The notes beneath the pieces were generated by a model. It was not told the origin of the DNA. It made no database searches and worked only from the letters and a program-made list of their open reading frames with translations. Position numbers and translations under genes: made by a program. Positions 34,737 to 43,035 of a stretch of 64,000 nucleotides of DNA are shown here, one piece after another. Position 1 is the first letter of the stretch, and every line of letters begins with the position of its first letter. The stretch lies in contig OZ251484.1 in assembly GCA_965242665.1 (NCBI GenBank), positions 1,240,001 through 1,304,000 on the forward strand, written 5' to 3'. Origin of the DNA: VXLM01 sp965242665 (lineage in GTDB: Bacteria > Chloroflexota > Dehalococcoidia > Lucifugimonadales > VXLM01).

Positions 34737-36925
34737 TCCGGCGAGCCGCCGCAAGTATCGGGCATAGAGCAGGCTCGACGAAACCCATATTCGCCCTTCT
34801 CATAGCAGCCGTATTCGCTCATTTCTGGTTCGCCAGCGCCCCTCTCCCCCTTGGAGGGCCCAATGTAATCCTCGGTGGAGTCACAGTGCTCCTAGCCATC
34901 GTGTATGTCCTCGGGCGTGTTGCCCGCTCCGGGAGCATATCCGCTGTCATCCCCGGTATCCTCCAGCGCTTCCGTCCGATCCTCCCGATAACCGCTCTCT
35001 GCCTAGCCATGCTGGTATGGGCCGCAGCGGTCTATCTCATCTTCGCCGATTCCGTCGACACCGTTCTGCTGGCGCAAATTGCGCTCGGCATCGGCATCCT
35101 GTTCGCGGCGTTCGTCTGCGTGGACAGTGTCTACCGAGCGGCGGTCATGGCTCTGTCGATCGTCGCCGCTGCGTTCGTCTCCGCCCTCTTTGGCGCAGCG
35201 GTACTCTTCATAGGCGACCCATTCCTTTCTATCTGGGTGAATATATCCACAATCGAAGACCAATACCTCCGAGTCGTCCTCGCAGACGGCAGAATAGCGG
35301 GACTCGCCCCCGATACCAACGCCCTCGGCTACCAGCTCGCAGCCGCCGTGCCGATCGCCTTCGCAGCTCTCGTGTACCGCCCGTTCACGGGGAGCGCAGT
35401 CTCCCGCGCCGCATTCGATCTTGCCCTGTTCGTCGTGTTGACGACCATGACGACCGTGATGTTCATAAACTTCACCCGGTCCGTAGTAGTTGGCGTCGGC
35501 GCCGCCGCGGTCATCGTCGCGCTGCCGGCCCTCCGATCGAAGCAGATTCTTCGCCGACTCCTCGTCATCGTTCCTGCAATCTCGATCTGGCTAGTAGTGT
35601 TCTTCAACGTCAATGCGATCGACGACGCATCCGCTGCCTCCGGCGATCCCTCCAACACCACCCACAGTCCCGCGATCCCATCCTCCGCGCCGAACCCCGA
35701 AGACGACATCCCCAGCGACGGCTCGCAGCGCTTGTCTGGTACGGTCACGTACCCCCTAAGCAACGGAGAATTCGAGGTGCAGATTCGCACTCTGTCCGAC
35801 CAAGGAGTCGAGGAAATGAGCGGCGTGGGCCGTGGAAGCCACGACGCCGACCGCAACTTTAGCCTGACCTGGCCGCAACCGCACGACCCAACGCGCGTCA
35901 TCGCATACCAGGGCAGAGTCCGAGGGCACTCCAGAAGTGCAGGATGGTGGGATCCATGGCTCACGCTAACTCCCTCGGATGGTACATCTTCCCACGACAT
36001 CCAAGACCTCTCCGTCGTCATCAACGGACATACCGACCCGTCCATCCCGGACGTCATCGAGCGGTTCGAGAACCTCCTGAACGACACGAACGACGCAGTC
36101 GTCGGCCATACCTTCGAGCATTTGATAGCCTGGTGGCACTACACTGTCCAGATCCGAGCGTGGAACGGCGCAGAATGGCTGACCAGCAGCGTCGTTTCCG
36201 CTGTGGCAGGACAAGACCGCGCGTTCGTCCTCAGCTGGAAAAAACCCAACGACCAAGGTATTACCGATTACCAGTTTCGACTCCTGTGGAACGATGAACC
36301 CGAATGGGGGGCGTGGGTCCCCTTCGTTCCCCAGGTGAGAGATCCCGCACAACCCAACCCAACCGCCGTCGACGAGGATGAACTGAAGGCGCGCATGGCT
36401 CTCTATCACTTCGTGGAAATCGGGGGCAGCCGCGATGGGCTGTGGGAATTCACCGACAAATCCACTCGAGCACGCGTCCCCATGACACTCGCAGCCTTGC
36501 AATACTCATTGGACAATCCACTCGGTACGGGCTTCTACTCCCCTAGCAGGTCGCATCTGATTAGAGGACTGAGCCCCTGGATGGATTACCATGTCTTGAC
36601 CGAGCCTCCCCACAATCAGTTCCTCAATGTCCTCGTCTATTACGGGTTCCCCGGCCTAACCTTGCTCATCCTGTTCTATGTCTTCGTGCTCCGGTCCCTC
36701 GTTCGCTCCGGAAGATTCGTCTTTCGGTCTCGCGACACTGCCCTCTACTTCCTCGCAGCCGGAGCTGCCGGAGCTCTGCTTGCGCATGGAGTGAACGGCT
36801 TGGCGCGCAATGCAGGCGGCCCCTTCGAAGGCGACTGGGGGTACTTCCTCATCGTCGCATTGGTATTTGCAGTCCACAAGATCGTAGATTCTCGCATCGC
36901 GGCGGCCAAATCGCACCAGCCATGA
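34661..36925 (+). CDS. O-antigen ligase/polymerase-like membrane protein with FN3-like insert (2)
   Basis: A paralog of the protein at 29182, 754 residues. The same N-terminal signature (FASAPLPLGGPNVILGG), the LAPDTNALGYQLAAAVPIAFA helix pair and the C-terminal LDNPLGTGFYSPSRSHL...PPHNQFLNVLVYYGFPGL are present. The insert is shorter: no minisatellite stalk and about two FN3-like repeats (FEVQIRTLSDQGVEEMSG; YTVQIRAWNGAEWLTSS). Start ATG 34661 overlaps the flippase stop and follows GGAGGA (34645-34650). Its own stop overlaps the next gene's ATG (36922). Having two ligase/polymerase-like paralogs around one flippase suggests one polymerase and one ligase, or alternative acceptors. Confidence 0.8.
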   Translation: MSESSFAYGIHPAEKSASMSESSSAFRRAAASIGHRAGSTKPIFALLIAAVFAHFWFASAPLPLGGPNVILGGVTVLLAIVYVLGRVARSGSISAVIPGILQRFRPILPITALCLAMLVWAAAVYLIFADSVDTVLLAQIALGIGILFAAFVCVDSVYRAAVMALSIVAAAFVSALFGAAVLFIGDPFLSIWVNISTIEDQYLRVVLADGRIAGLAPDTNALGYQLAAAVPIAFAALVYRPFTGSAVSRAAFDLALFVVLTTMTTVMFINFTRSVVVGVGAAAVIVALPALRSKQILRRLLVIVPAISIWLVVFFNVNAIDDASAASGDPSNTTHSPAIPSSAPNPEDDIPSDGSQRLSGTVTYPLSNGEFEVQIRTLSDQGVEEMSGVGRGSHDADRNFSLTWPQPHDPTRVIAYQGRVRGHSRSAGWWDPWLTLTPSDGTSSHDIQDLSVVINGHTDPSIPDVIERFENLLNDTNDAVVGHTFEHLIAWWHYTVQIRAWNGAEWLTSSVVSAVAGQDRAFVLSWKKPNDQGITDYQFRLLWNDEPEWGAWVPFVPQVRDPAQPNPTAVDEDELKARMALYHFVEIGGSRDGLWEFTDKSTRARVPMTLAALQYSLDNPLGTGFYSPSRSHLIRGLSPWMDYHVLTEPPHNQFLNVLVYYGFPGLTLLILFYVFVLRSLVRSGRFVFRSRDTALYFLAAGAAGALLAHGVNGLARNAGGPFEGDWGYFLIVALVFAVHKIVDSRIAAAKSHQP

Positions 36926-39264
36926 CCGACTCCTCCCCCCCGACGCATACCGAAATCCCCCCCTTGGCACCACCCGGCGGCGAGCCGGTGCGGGTGCTCC
37001 TCGTCTCCCCTCTGCCCCCTCCTCCCGGCGGCATGGAGACGTGGACACGCATATTGTTGGAGCGGGGAGTCCCGCCCCCATTCGAGTACGAGTTGGTGGA
37101 TACTCGCGCCTATCGAAGCCACCAGGCGTCCCCGCCGCGCCTGAACGTTCGGGAAATCAGGCGAAACGTGAAGATCCTCCAGGGAATACACAAAGCAGTC
37201 TCGTCCGGACGCATCACCATGATGCACCTGAACTGCGCTCTCACCCTGACTGGGGCTCCTCGCAACCTCGCTTCTGTCCTGCTCGCCAAACGCGCCGGCG
37301 TTCCCTATGTACTGCACCTCCATGGCACGTTCCAGGTCCCGGCGGGAAATAGTCTCATAGAGCGCTTCTACCGCTGGGCCTACCGGAAGATGTTCGACGG
37401 AGCGTCGTCGATCTTGGCGCTGGGCGAACCGAGTTACGACGCGATCCAGGAGCTGGGAGACTATAGCAAGAAGACCATGTCGCTCATGCGGAACTTCGTA
37501 GACTTTCGGGAGTTCCCTGGGAAAGGCGGGGCTGTGAATGAGGATCGGCTGAAGGTGATCTACTCCGGCGCACTGATCGAGTCGAAGGGCATTCATACAT
37601 TGGTGGAGGTGGCCGCGCGCTTGCCGAGCTTGGATGTATTCTTGGTGGGAGACGGGCCTGAGGATTCTCGAGAGATGCTTGTGAATCACATCCGAAAGGC
37701 CGAGGTGGGAGATCGAGTGTACATCGTGGGCCCGGTAGGCAATGGCGGAGTAATCGATATGTTGTCGGAAAACGACGTGTTCGTCCTTCCGTCCAAATTC
37801 GAGTTCGAGGGCTTTCCGTACAGCGTGGCGGAAGCGATGGCGGTTGGGCTGCCGGTGGTGGCGGCGTCCAGAGGGGCGATTCCAGTGATGGTAGACGCCT
37901 CGGAAGGCGGATACTTGGTGGATCCCAATGACATAGATGAACACGTCCGCGTCTTGAGTGGTCTCCGCGACGATCCCTCTCTCAGAGAGAGGATGGGGCG
38001 GCACAACCGGGGCAAGGCGCTGCGGGAGTACGATTACGATGCGGTGATTCCCCAGCTCTGCGAAGTCTATTCCCAAGCGATGAAACCGCATGTTCCCCCA
38101 AACCCCCGCGTCTTGTTGGTATCCGCCATCTCTCCGCCTCCCGGCGGAATCGAAACGTGGACACATATCCTCCTGCAGCGCGGCCTGCCTCCCCCGTTCG
38201 AGTACGAGCTGGTGGACACTCGCGCCCATCGAGGTCATCAAGCGTCCCCGCTCCGCCTCAACATCAGAGAAATCAAGCGAAACGCGAATATCATTTGGAG
38301 AATACATCGAGCCGTGTCTTCCGGGCGCATCTCCGTGATGCACCTGAACTGCGCCCTGACCCTGACTGGAGCCCCCAGGAACTTCGTATCCGCGCTCCTC
38401 GCAAAGCGAGCCGGCGTCCCCTGCGTCTTGCACCTTCATGGCACGTTCAAAGTCCCGTCCGGAAATAGTCTCATGGAGCGCTTCTACCGCTGGGCCTACC
38501 GGAAGATGTTCGACGGGGCGTCGTCGATCTTGGCGCTGGGTGAACCGAGTTACGAATCGATCCAGGAGTTGGGAGACTATGAAGAGAAAACCGTACCCCT
38601 GATGCGGAACTTCGTAGACTTCCGAGGATTGCCGGGGGAACGCGGAGCTGCGAAAGAGAATCGGCTGAAGGTGGTCTATTCCGGCGCATTGGTCGAGACG
38701 AAGGGCGTTCATACGTTGGTGGAAGCCGCGGCGCGCTTGCCGGACGTGGTGGTCTGTATGGTCGGGGACGGGCCTGAGTATTCCCGAAAAATGCTCGCGC
38801 GTCACATCCAAGAGGTTGGAGCAGAAGACCGTATCTACATCGTGGGCCCAATAGACAATCGCGGAGTCGTCAAGATACTGTCCGAAAACGATGTGTTCGT
38901 CCTCCCCTCCCACACCGAGGGCTTTCCGTACAGCGTGGCGGAGGCGATGGCGGTTGGGCTGCCGGTGGTAGCGTCGCCAGTGGGGGCGATTCCAGAGATG
39001 GTAGACCACTCGGAAGGCGGGTACTTGGTGGATTACGACGACATAGATGGATACGTCGAAGCCTTGACCGAGCTCCGGGCCGACCCTTCTCTCAGAGAGC
39101 GGATGGGTCGGCACAACCGGGACAAGGCGCTGCGAGAGTATGAGTACGACGAAGTGGTCCGTCAACTCTGCGAAGTCTATTCTCGCGCCCTCCACCATCT
39201 ACCCCCCCCCCCCCCCCCCCCGTCCCAGACCCCGCCGATGAAGCCGCCTACCATCGTCAGATAG
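36922..39264 (+). CDS. GT4-GT4 double glycosyltransferase with near-duplicate halves and poly-Pro tail
   Basis: 780 residues made of two GT4 domains that are recent duplicates: half 1 (about 25-385) and half 2 (about 390-760) share long identical stretches such as RFYRWAYRKMFDGASSILAL and PYSVAEAMAVGLPVV, and the DNA is almost identical around 37366-37440 and 38484-38558. Each half has PPGG(M/I)ETW, HLHGTF and an EGFPYSVAE motif. The N-terminus is Pro-rich. The C-terminus is encoded through a C20 tract (PPPPPPP then SQTPPMKPPTIVR). ATGA overlap with the ligase gene upstream. It probably adds two sugars in succession. Half 1 has EFEGFPYS with two extra residues relative to half 2. Confidence 0.88.
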   Translation: MTDSSPPTHTEIPPLAPPGGEPVRVLLVSPLPPPPGGMETWTRILLERGVPPPFEYELVDTRAYRSHQASPPRLNVREIRRNVKILQGIHKAVSSGRITMMHLNCALTLTGAPRNLASVLLAKRAGVPYVLHLHGTFQVPAGNSLIERFYRWAYRKMFDGASSILALGEPSYDAIQELGDYSKKTMSLMRNFVDFREFPGKGGAVNEDRLKVIYSGALIESKGIHTLVEVAARLPSLDVFLVGDGPEDSREMLVNHIRKAEVGDRVYIVGPVGNGGVIDMLSENDVFVLPSKFEFEGFPYSVAEAMAVGLPVVAASRGAIPVMVDASEGGYLVDPNDIDEHVRVLSGLRDDPSLRERMGRHNRGKALREYDYDAVIPQLCEVYSQAMKPHVPPNPRVLLVSAISPPPGGIETWTHILLQRGLPPPFEYELVDTRAHRGHQASPLRLNIREIKRNANIIWRIHRAVSSGRISVMHLNCALTLTGAPRNFVSALLAKRAGVPCVLHLHGTFKVPSGNSLMERFYRWAYRKMFDGASSILALGEPSYESIQELGDYEEKTVPLMRNFVDFRGLPGERGAAKENRLKVVYSGALVETKGVHTLVEAAARLPDVVVCMVGDGPEYSRKMLARHIQEVGAEDRIYIVGPIDNRGVVKILSENDVFVLPSHTEGFPYSVAEAMAVGLPVVASPVGAIPEMVDHSEGGYLVDYDDIDGYVEALTELRADPSLRERMGRHNRDKALREYEYDEVVRQLCEVYSRALHHLPPPPPPPSQTPPMKPPTIVR
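39202..39221. repeat. C20 homopolymer inside the 3' end of the double glycosyltransferase
   Basis: Twenty Cs flanked by CTA and GTCC, the same flanks as the tract at 29122. At the present length the gene ends at 39264. One C fewer ends it at a TGA (about 39238). One C more reads without a stop from the tract into the GTG start of the GT2 gene at 39285, in frame. Confidence 0.85.
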
Positions 39265-39284
39265 ACATAGATTCAGGGAAACCC

Positions 39285-40247
39285 GTGCAACCCTCAGTAT
39301 CCGTCATCATTCCGGCCCGCAACGCGGATTCTACCTTGCCGGCGACCCTCGACTCCGTCCTCGCCCAGGACTACTCCGGCGCGGTTGAGGTGATAGTCGC
39401 CGACGGATCCGACTCCTCATCGTCTGCGGAAATGCTCCAGCGGCGCTATCCTTCCGTCCGAATCATTCCCAACCCGGAACGAACTATTCCCGCTGGCCTC
39501 AACTCCGCTCTGCAAGCCGCAGGCGGCGACGTCATCGTCCGCTGCGACGCCCACGCCACCCTCCCTCCCGGCTACATCCGCCGCGCGGTCGACACCCTTG
39601 CGCGGACGGGCGCCGCCAACGTTGGAGGCCGGCAATGCCCTGTCGGAACGAGCACATTCGAGCGAGCAGTGTCCATGGCGACTACCAGCCTGTTGGGAAC
39701 CGGCGCCGCGCGCTACCGCCTTGGAGGACCAGAAGGGCCCGCCGACACCGTCTATCTCGGCGTCTGGGCCCGCCAAACTCTCCTCAATGCAGGCGGGTTC
39801 GATCCATCCCTCCGGGCCAACGAAGACTACGAACTCAACTGGAGACTGCGGAGGAGAGGAGGCATCGTCTGGTTCGATCCAACCCTTGCGGTCGCATACC
39901 GACCCCGCAGCAGCGTGCGGGCGCTGTCGCGGCAGTATTTCGGCTACGGCCGATGGAAGGCAGCCATGCTCATGGCGCGCCTGGCATCTCCCCGCCCCAG
40001 ACAACTCGCAGCGCCCCTGCTCGTGCTCGCACTCGCTGCATCCGCGGTCCTGGCTGCGGCCGGATTCTTCCTCGCCGCCGCAGTCGCACCGCTCGTCTAC
40101 CTATCCACTATCCTGGGCGCATCCGTCTGGATCGGCGCCCGCCGCCGCGACGCCGCGGCCTTCCTCCTCCCAATCGTACTCGCCGCTATTCACCTCAGCT
40201 GGGGAACTGGATTCTTCTTCCCTCCGCGCATTACGCGCCACCGCTAA
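39285..40247 (+). CDS. Family 2 glycosyltransferase with C-terminal membrane helices
   Basis: A 320-residue GT-A enzyme. SVSVIIPARNADSTLPATLDSV, VIVADGSDSSS and the donor-metal region VIVRCDAHATLPPGYI (DxD-like DAH) are followed by NEDYELNWRLRRRGG (catalytic E-D-Y-E region) and two to three C-terminal transmembrane helices that anchor it. Start GTG at 39285 follows AGGGAA. It lies 20 bp after the double GT4 gene and is in the frame that a +1 slip at the C20 tract would read, so a GT4-GT4-GT2 fusion is possible. It probably initiates or extends the repeat unit of the locus. Confidence 0.9.
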   Translation: MQPSVSVIIPARNADSTLPATLDSVLAQDYSGAVEVIVADGSDSSSSAEMLQRRYPSVRIIPNPERTIPAGLNSALQAAGGDVIVRCDAHATLPPGYIRRAVDTLARTGAANVGGRQCPVGTSTFERAVSMATTSLLGTGAARYRLGGPEGPADTVYLGVWARQTLLNAGGFDPSLRANEDYELNWRLRRRGGIVWFDPTLAVAYRPRSSVRALSRQYFGYGRWKAAMLMARLASPRPRQLAAPLLVLALAASAVLAAAGFFLAAAVAPLVYLSTILGASVWIGARRRDAAAFLLPIVLAAIHLSWGTGFFFPPRITRHR

Positions 40248-40273
40248 AATCCTCAATCACACATCCTCAATTC

Positions 40274-41173
40274 TCAACTCATCCCCAACCGAATGCCCTC
40301 GCGGAGGGGCACCCGCGGCTCCCAGCCAATCATGGCTTTCGCCCTCGAATTGTCCGCAGCCTTGCGCCGCTCCTCGAACTCCCCCCGAGGATTCGGTATC
40401 ACGTGCTCCACTTCTCCCCCGATCATCGCCGCGATTTCGTTGACCGACGTCTCTTCCCTCGGCCCGATGTTGAGAGCCGCGTGTTCCCTCTGCGGGAGTT
40501 TCGACGACGCCGCCAGGATGTTCGCCTCTACAACATCCGATACATGCGTATACCCCCGCGTCTGCTTGCCGTCTCCGTACACCGTCAAAGGATCTCCTGC
40601 ATCCCGCATCTTCAAGAAGCGGGGGATGACCAGGGTATACGCTCCCTCCATCGCCTGCCTCGGCCCGTACACGTTGAAATACCTCAGAGAGACGACCTCC
40701 AACCCGAACAGCTGCGCGAACAATCCCGCGTACTGCTCCCCAATCAGCTTCTGAAGCGCATACGGAGACTTCGGATTCGGCGTCATATCCTCTCGCATGA
40801 GGTAGGTGTCCTGATCTCCGTAGACGCTCGAAGACGACGAGTTGACGACCCGCCTCACGCCGTTGAGCCGCGCAGCTTGCAGTACGTTCAACGTCCCGTT
40901 CACGTTGACATCGTGGGTGCCGATCGGGTCTTGTATCGAGCGGGGAATCCGGGGCCATGCCGCCGTGTGGAAGATCCAGTCGACGCCGGCCGCCGAGTCT
41001 ACAAGCCCCGCGTCTGTAACCGATCCCTCTATCAGAGCCGCGCGCGGATTGAGATGCTCCCGCCCCCCCGTCGAAAGGTCGTCAAGCGCAGTCGCGTCAT
41101 GTCCCAGCTCCACCAACCGGTCTACCAAATGAGACCCGATGAAGCCGCATCCCCCTGTAACCAGGCACTTCAT
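40274..41173 (-). CDS. NAD-dependent sugar epimerase/dehydratase (GalE-like)
   Basis: An extended short-chain dehydrogenase of 299 residues. MKCLVTGGCGFIGSHLVD has the GxxGxxG NAD loop; a Ser triad region VNSSSSSVYG is followed by SPYALQKLIGEQY, the Tyr-x3-Lys catalytic pair, and then RYFNVYGPRQ. This is the UDP-glucose/UDP-glucuronate 4-epimerase type that supplies nucleotide sugars to the locus. The ATG at 41173 follows GGGAGGTGG on the minus strand. Its ATG overlaps the TGA of the serine recombinase (ATGA, 41173-41170), an unexpected junction between a host sugar gene and a mobile-element gene. Convergent with the GT2 gene. Confidence 0.92.
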   Translation of the reverse strand: MKCLVTGGCGFIGSHLVDRLVELGHDATALDDLSTGGREHLNPRAALIEGSVTDAGLVDSAAGVDWIFHTAAWPRIPRSIQDPIGTHDVNVNGTLNVLQAARLNGVRRVVNSSSSSVYGDQDTYLMREDMTPNPKSPYALQKLIGEQYAGLFAQLFGLEVVSLRYFNVYGPRQAMEGAYTLVIPRFLKMRDAGDPLTVYGDGKQTRGYTHVSDVVEANILAASSKLPQREHAALNIGPREETSVNEIAAMIGGEVEHVIPNPRGEFEERRKAADNSRAKAMIGWEPRVPLREGIRLGMS

Positions 41174-42768
41174 ATCCACCTCCCAATACTCGATGCTTGT
41201 TCTTCAATTGCAACCAACTCAGGAGAGGGGACGGCCAATGTGATGCGGACGACGTTGTCGCGGTCTATCGTCACCCGGTCGATGATCAGTCGGAGCACCT
41301 CCTGGCGCTGCTGAGGGGACATGTCATCCATGCCCTCATCGACTTCCCTCGCCCACATGATGACGGTGTCTGCTACGGCCCGCTTCTCTACTTCCATGGA
41401 CTTCCGCGCGAGGCAGTCATCTAGCTTGTTCCTGCAATGCTCCAGCCGTTCGGTGATGAACTTGCGCTGATGGTCGAGCTGGTCTTCGGTGATCTTTCCC
41501 GACACGAACAGTCTGATTGCTCGGTCTTCCTCCATCTGCACGTCGCGCAGGTCACGTTCGGCCTGCGCGATCTGTTCGGCTAGGGTGTCATCTGCTTCTT
41601 GGTCTTCGAGAGAGTGGATGCCGGCTACTATGAGATTGGGGTTCTGGACGACTTTCTTGACCTCGCTCCAGACGAGGTCTTCCAATCGTTCTGCTCGAAT
41701 GAAGGGATGCTCTCGGCATCGCGTGCGGTAGCTCTGCATTCCGTAGCACTTGTAGTATCTGCGTGGGGGGTCCAAGTCGTACTCGTAGACCTTGCCGTGG
41801 CGTCTGACGACGTTTCGCTTCGTCGTTCGTCCGCCGAGGAGGAACCCGCATTCGGCGCATCTGACGAGGTGTTGCAAGAGGTAGAACGTCTTGGTGTTGC
41901 GCTTTGCCCGACTCATCCGTTGAGCCTTGATGGTCTGCGCCCTGTTCCATGTTTCTTCGTCGACCAGCGGGGGGAATGGGATTTGTATCCAGGTGTCCTT
42001 GGGTTGGTCGTATATCTTTCGACCGGTATCGGTTGCAACTTGTCGGGTCTTGCCGTACCACCATGTGCCTTTGTAGGCCTCGTTCTTGAGGATGCGTTGG
42101 ATATGGGGTTCGAGCCACTGCTTGCTTCGATTGGCGCGGGGGATATCTGCGTCGGTCAATCGTCGTGCGATGGACGGAGCGCCGAGTCCTTGGTGGACGT
42201 ACATGTCGAAGATGCGTCGAACGATCTCTGCTTCGGTCTGATTGATCTGAGGTTTTCCGTCGTCTCCGATTTGGTATCCGAATGGGGTTCCGTTTGCGGG
42301 TATTCGACCCTGCTTGGCGGCTCCGCGTCTCCCGAGTGCTGATCGTTCACGGAAGTTGTCGAGTTCGATCTTGCCGATGGCGGCCATGAGACCGAAGGTC
42401 TTCATGTCGATGGCGTCTGTGACGGCTTCGAGGGTGATCTGGTGTGCTTCGACGACTTCCATGAGAGCTGCTGCTGGGTACATGCCTCTGCTGAGTCGGT
42501 CGGATTTCCAGCAGACGATGGTATCGAAGCGACCGTTGCGGGCGTCGGCGAGCATTCGCTGGAACTTTGGGCGGGTCTTGGACCATCCTCTGCCGACTTC
42601 TTGGTATCGTGCGACGATGGTCAGTCCTCGTCGTTGGCAGTGGGCTTCCATCTCTGTGATCTGTTCGGAGATGGAGGTCTTGTCGTCTTCGGCTTGGCTC
42701 TTGTGAGACACGCGTGCATAGATGGCTGCTCTGTTTGCTTCGGCCTTGGAATCGGTCTGGTTCACCAT
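41170..42768 (-). CDS. Large serine recombinase (site-specific integrase)
   Basis: 532 residues. The resolvase domain begins AAIYARVSHKSQAEDDKTSI with the nucleophile Ser21, and contains CWKSDRLSRGMY and ELDNFRERSALGRRGAAKQGRIP. The recombinase domain (GAPSIARRLTDADIPRA) and a zinc ribbon with a CAECGF pair (LVRCAECGFLL...YKCYG) follow, then a coiled coil (about 390-450) and a C-terminal region, the order expected for large serine integrases that excise and insert mobile elements. Its stop codon overlaps the epimerase start codon, so the attachment site could lie at the 5' end of the epimerase gene. Hairpin-rich DNA (42803-42909) lies just upstream. Confidence 0.92.
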   Translation of the reverse strand: MVNQTDSKAEANRAAIYARVSHKSQAEDDKTSISEQITEMEAHCQRRGLTIVARYQEVGRGWSKTRPKFQRMLADARNGRFDTIVCWKSDRLSRGMYPAAALMEVVEAHQITLEAVTDAIDMKTFGLMAAIGKIELDNFRERSALGRRGAAKQGRIPANGTPFGYQIGDDGKPQINQTEAEIVRRIFDMYVHQGLGAPSIARRLTDADIPRANRSKQWLEPHIQRILKNEAYKGTWWYGKTRQVATDTGRKIYDQPKDTWIQIPFPPLVDEETWNRAQTIKAQRMSRAKRNTKTFYLLQHLVRCAECGFLLGGRTTKRNVVRRHGKVYEYDLDPPRRYYKCYGMQSYRTRCREHPFIRAERLEDLVWSEVKKVVQNPNLIVAGIHSLEDQEADDTLAEQIAQAERDLRDVQMEEDRAIRLFVSGKITEDQLDHQRKFITERLEHCRNKLDDCLARKSMEVEKRAVADTVIMWAREVDEGMDDMSPQQRQEVLRLIIDRVTIDRDNVVRITLAVPSPELVAIEEQASSIGRWI

Positions 42769-42802
42769 GGTTGCCTGCTCTCGTTCATACCAGTCGAAAC
42801 GA

Positions 42803-42833
42803 CAGCCCCGCTCGTGTTGGATGAGCGGGGCTG
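42803..42833 (-). terminator. Strong GC hairpin (likely terminator of the Pycsar operon)
   Basis: CAGCCCCGCTC and GAGCGGGGCTG form a perfect 11-bp stem with a 9-base loop. Two smaller hairpins precede it on the minus strand: CCCGGGGTG...CACCGCCGGG (42884-42909) and CACCTG...CAGGTG (42858-42874). They lie between the end of the cyclase gene (43036) and the recombinase start (42768). No U-run follows, so it might instead bind protein or be part of a recombination site. The rest of the 42769-43035 gap shows nothing else. Confidence 0.45.
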
Positions 42834-43035
42834 CGAGTAGTACAATGCTAGTCGCATCACCTGCTCATCAGGTGGAGCCGCGGCCCGGGGTGTTGGCGGC
42901 ACCGCCGGGTCAACTTGCTTGGTGGAGGATGATACTTGGTTGGTGGGGCAACGTCAAGCGTAGCCGATGATTCGACTGGTTCCGTCAATTCTCCAGAGCT
43001 ACGCGGAGAGCGCCGCTAACGTTCTCTCTGGATTC

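Noticed and set aside
36745..39198. An 817-codon minus-strand open frame opposite the double glycosyltransferase
   Set aside because: It mirrors the duplicated halves of the plus-strand gene; no family motif, and the real gene has clear GT4 motifs and ATGA coupling upstream.
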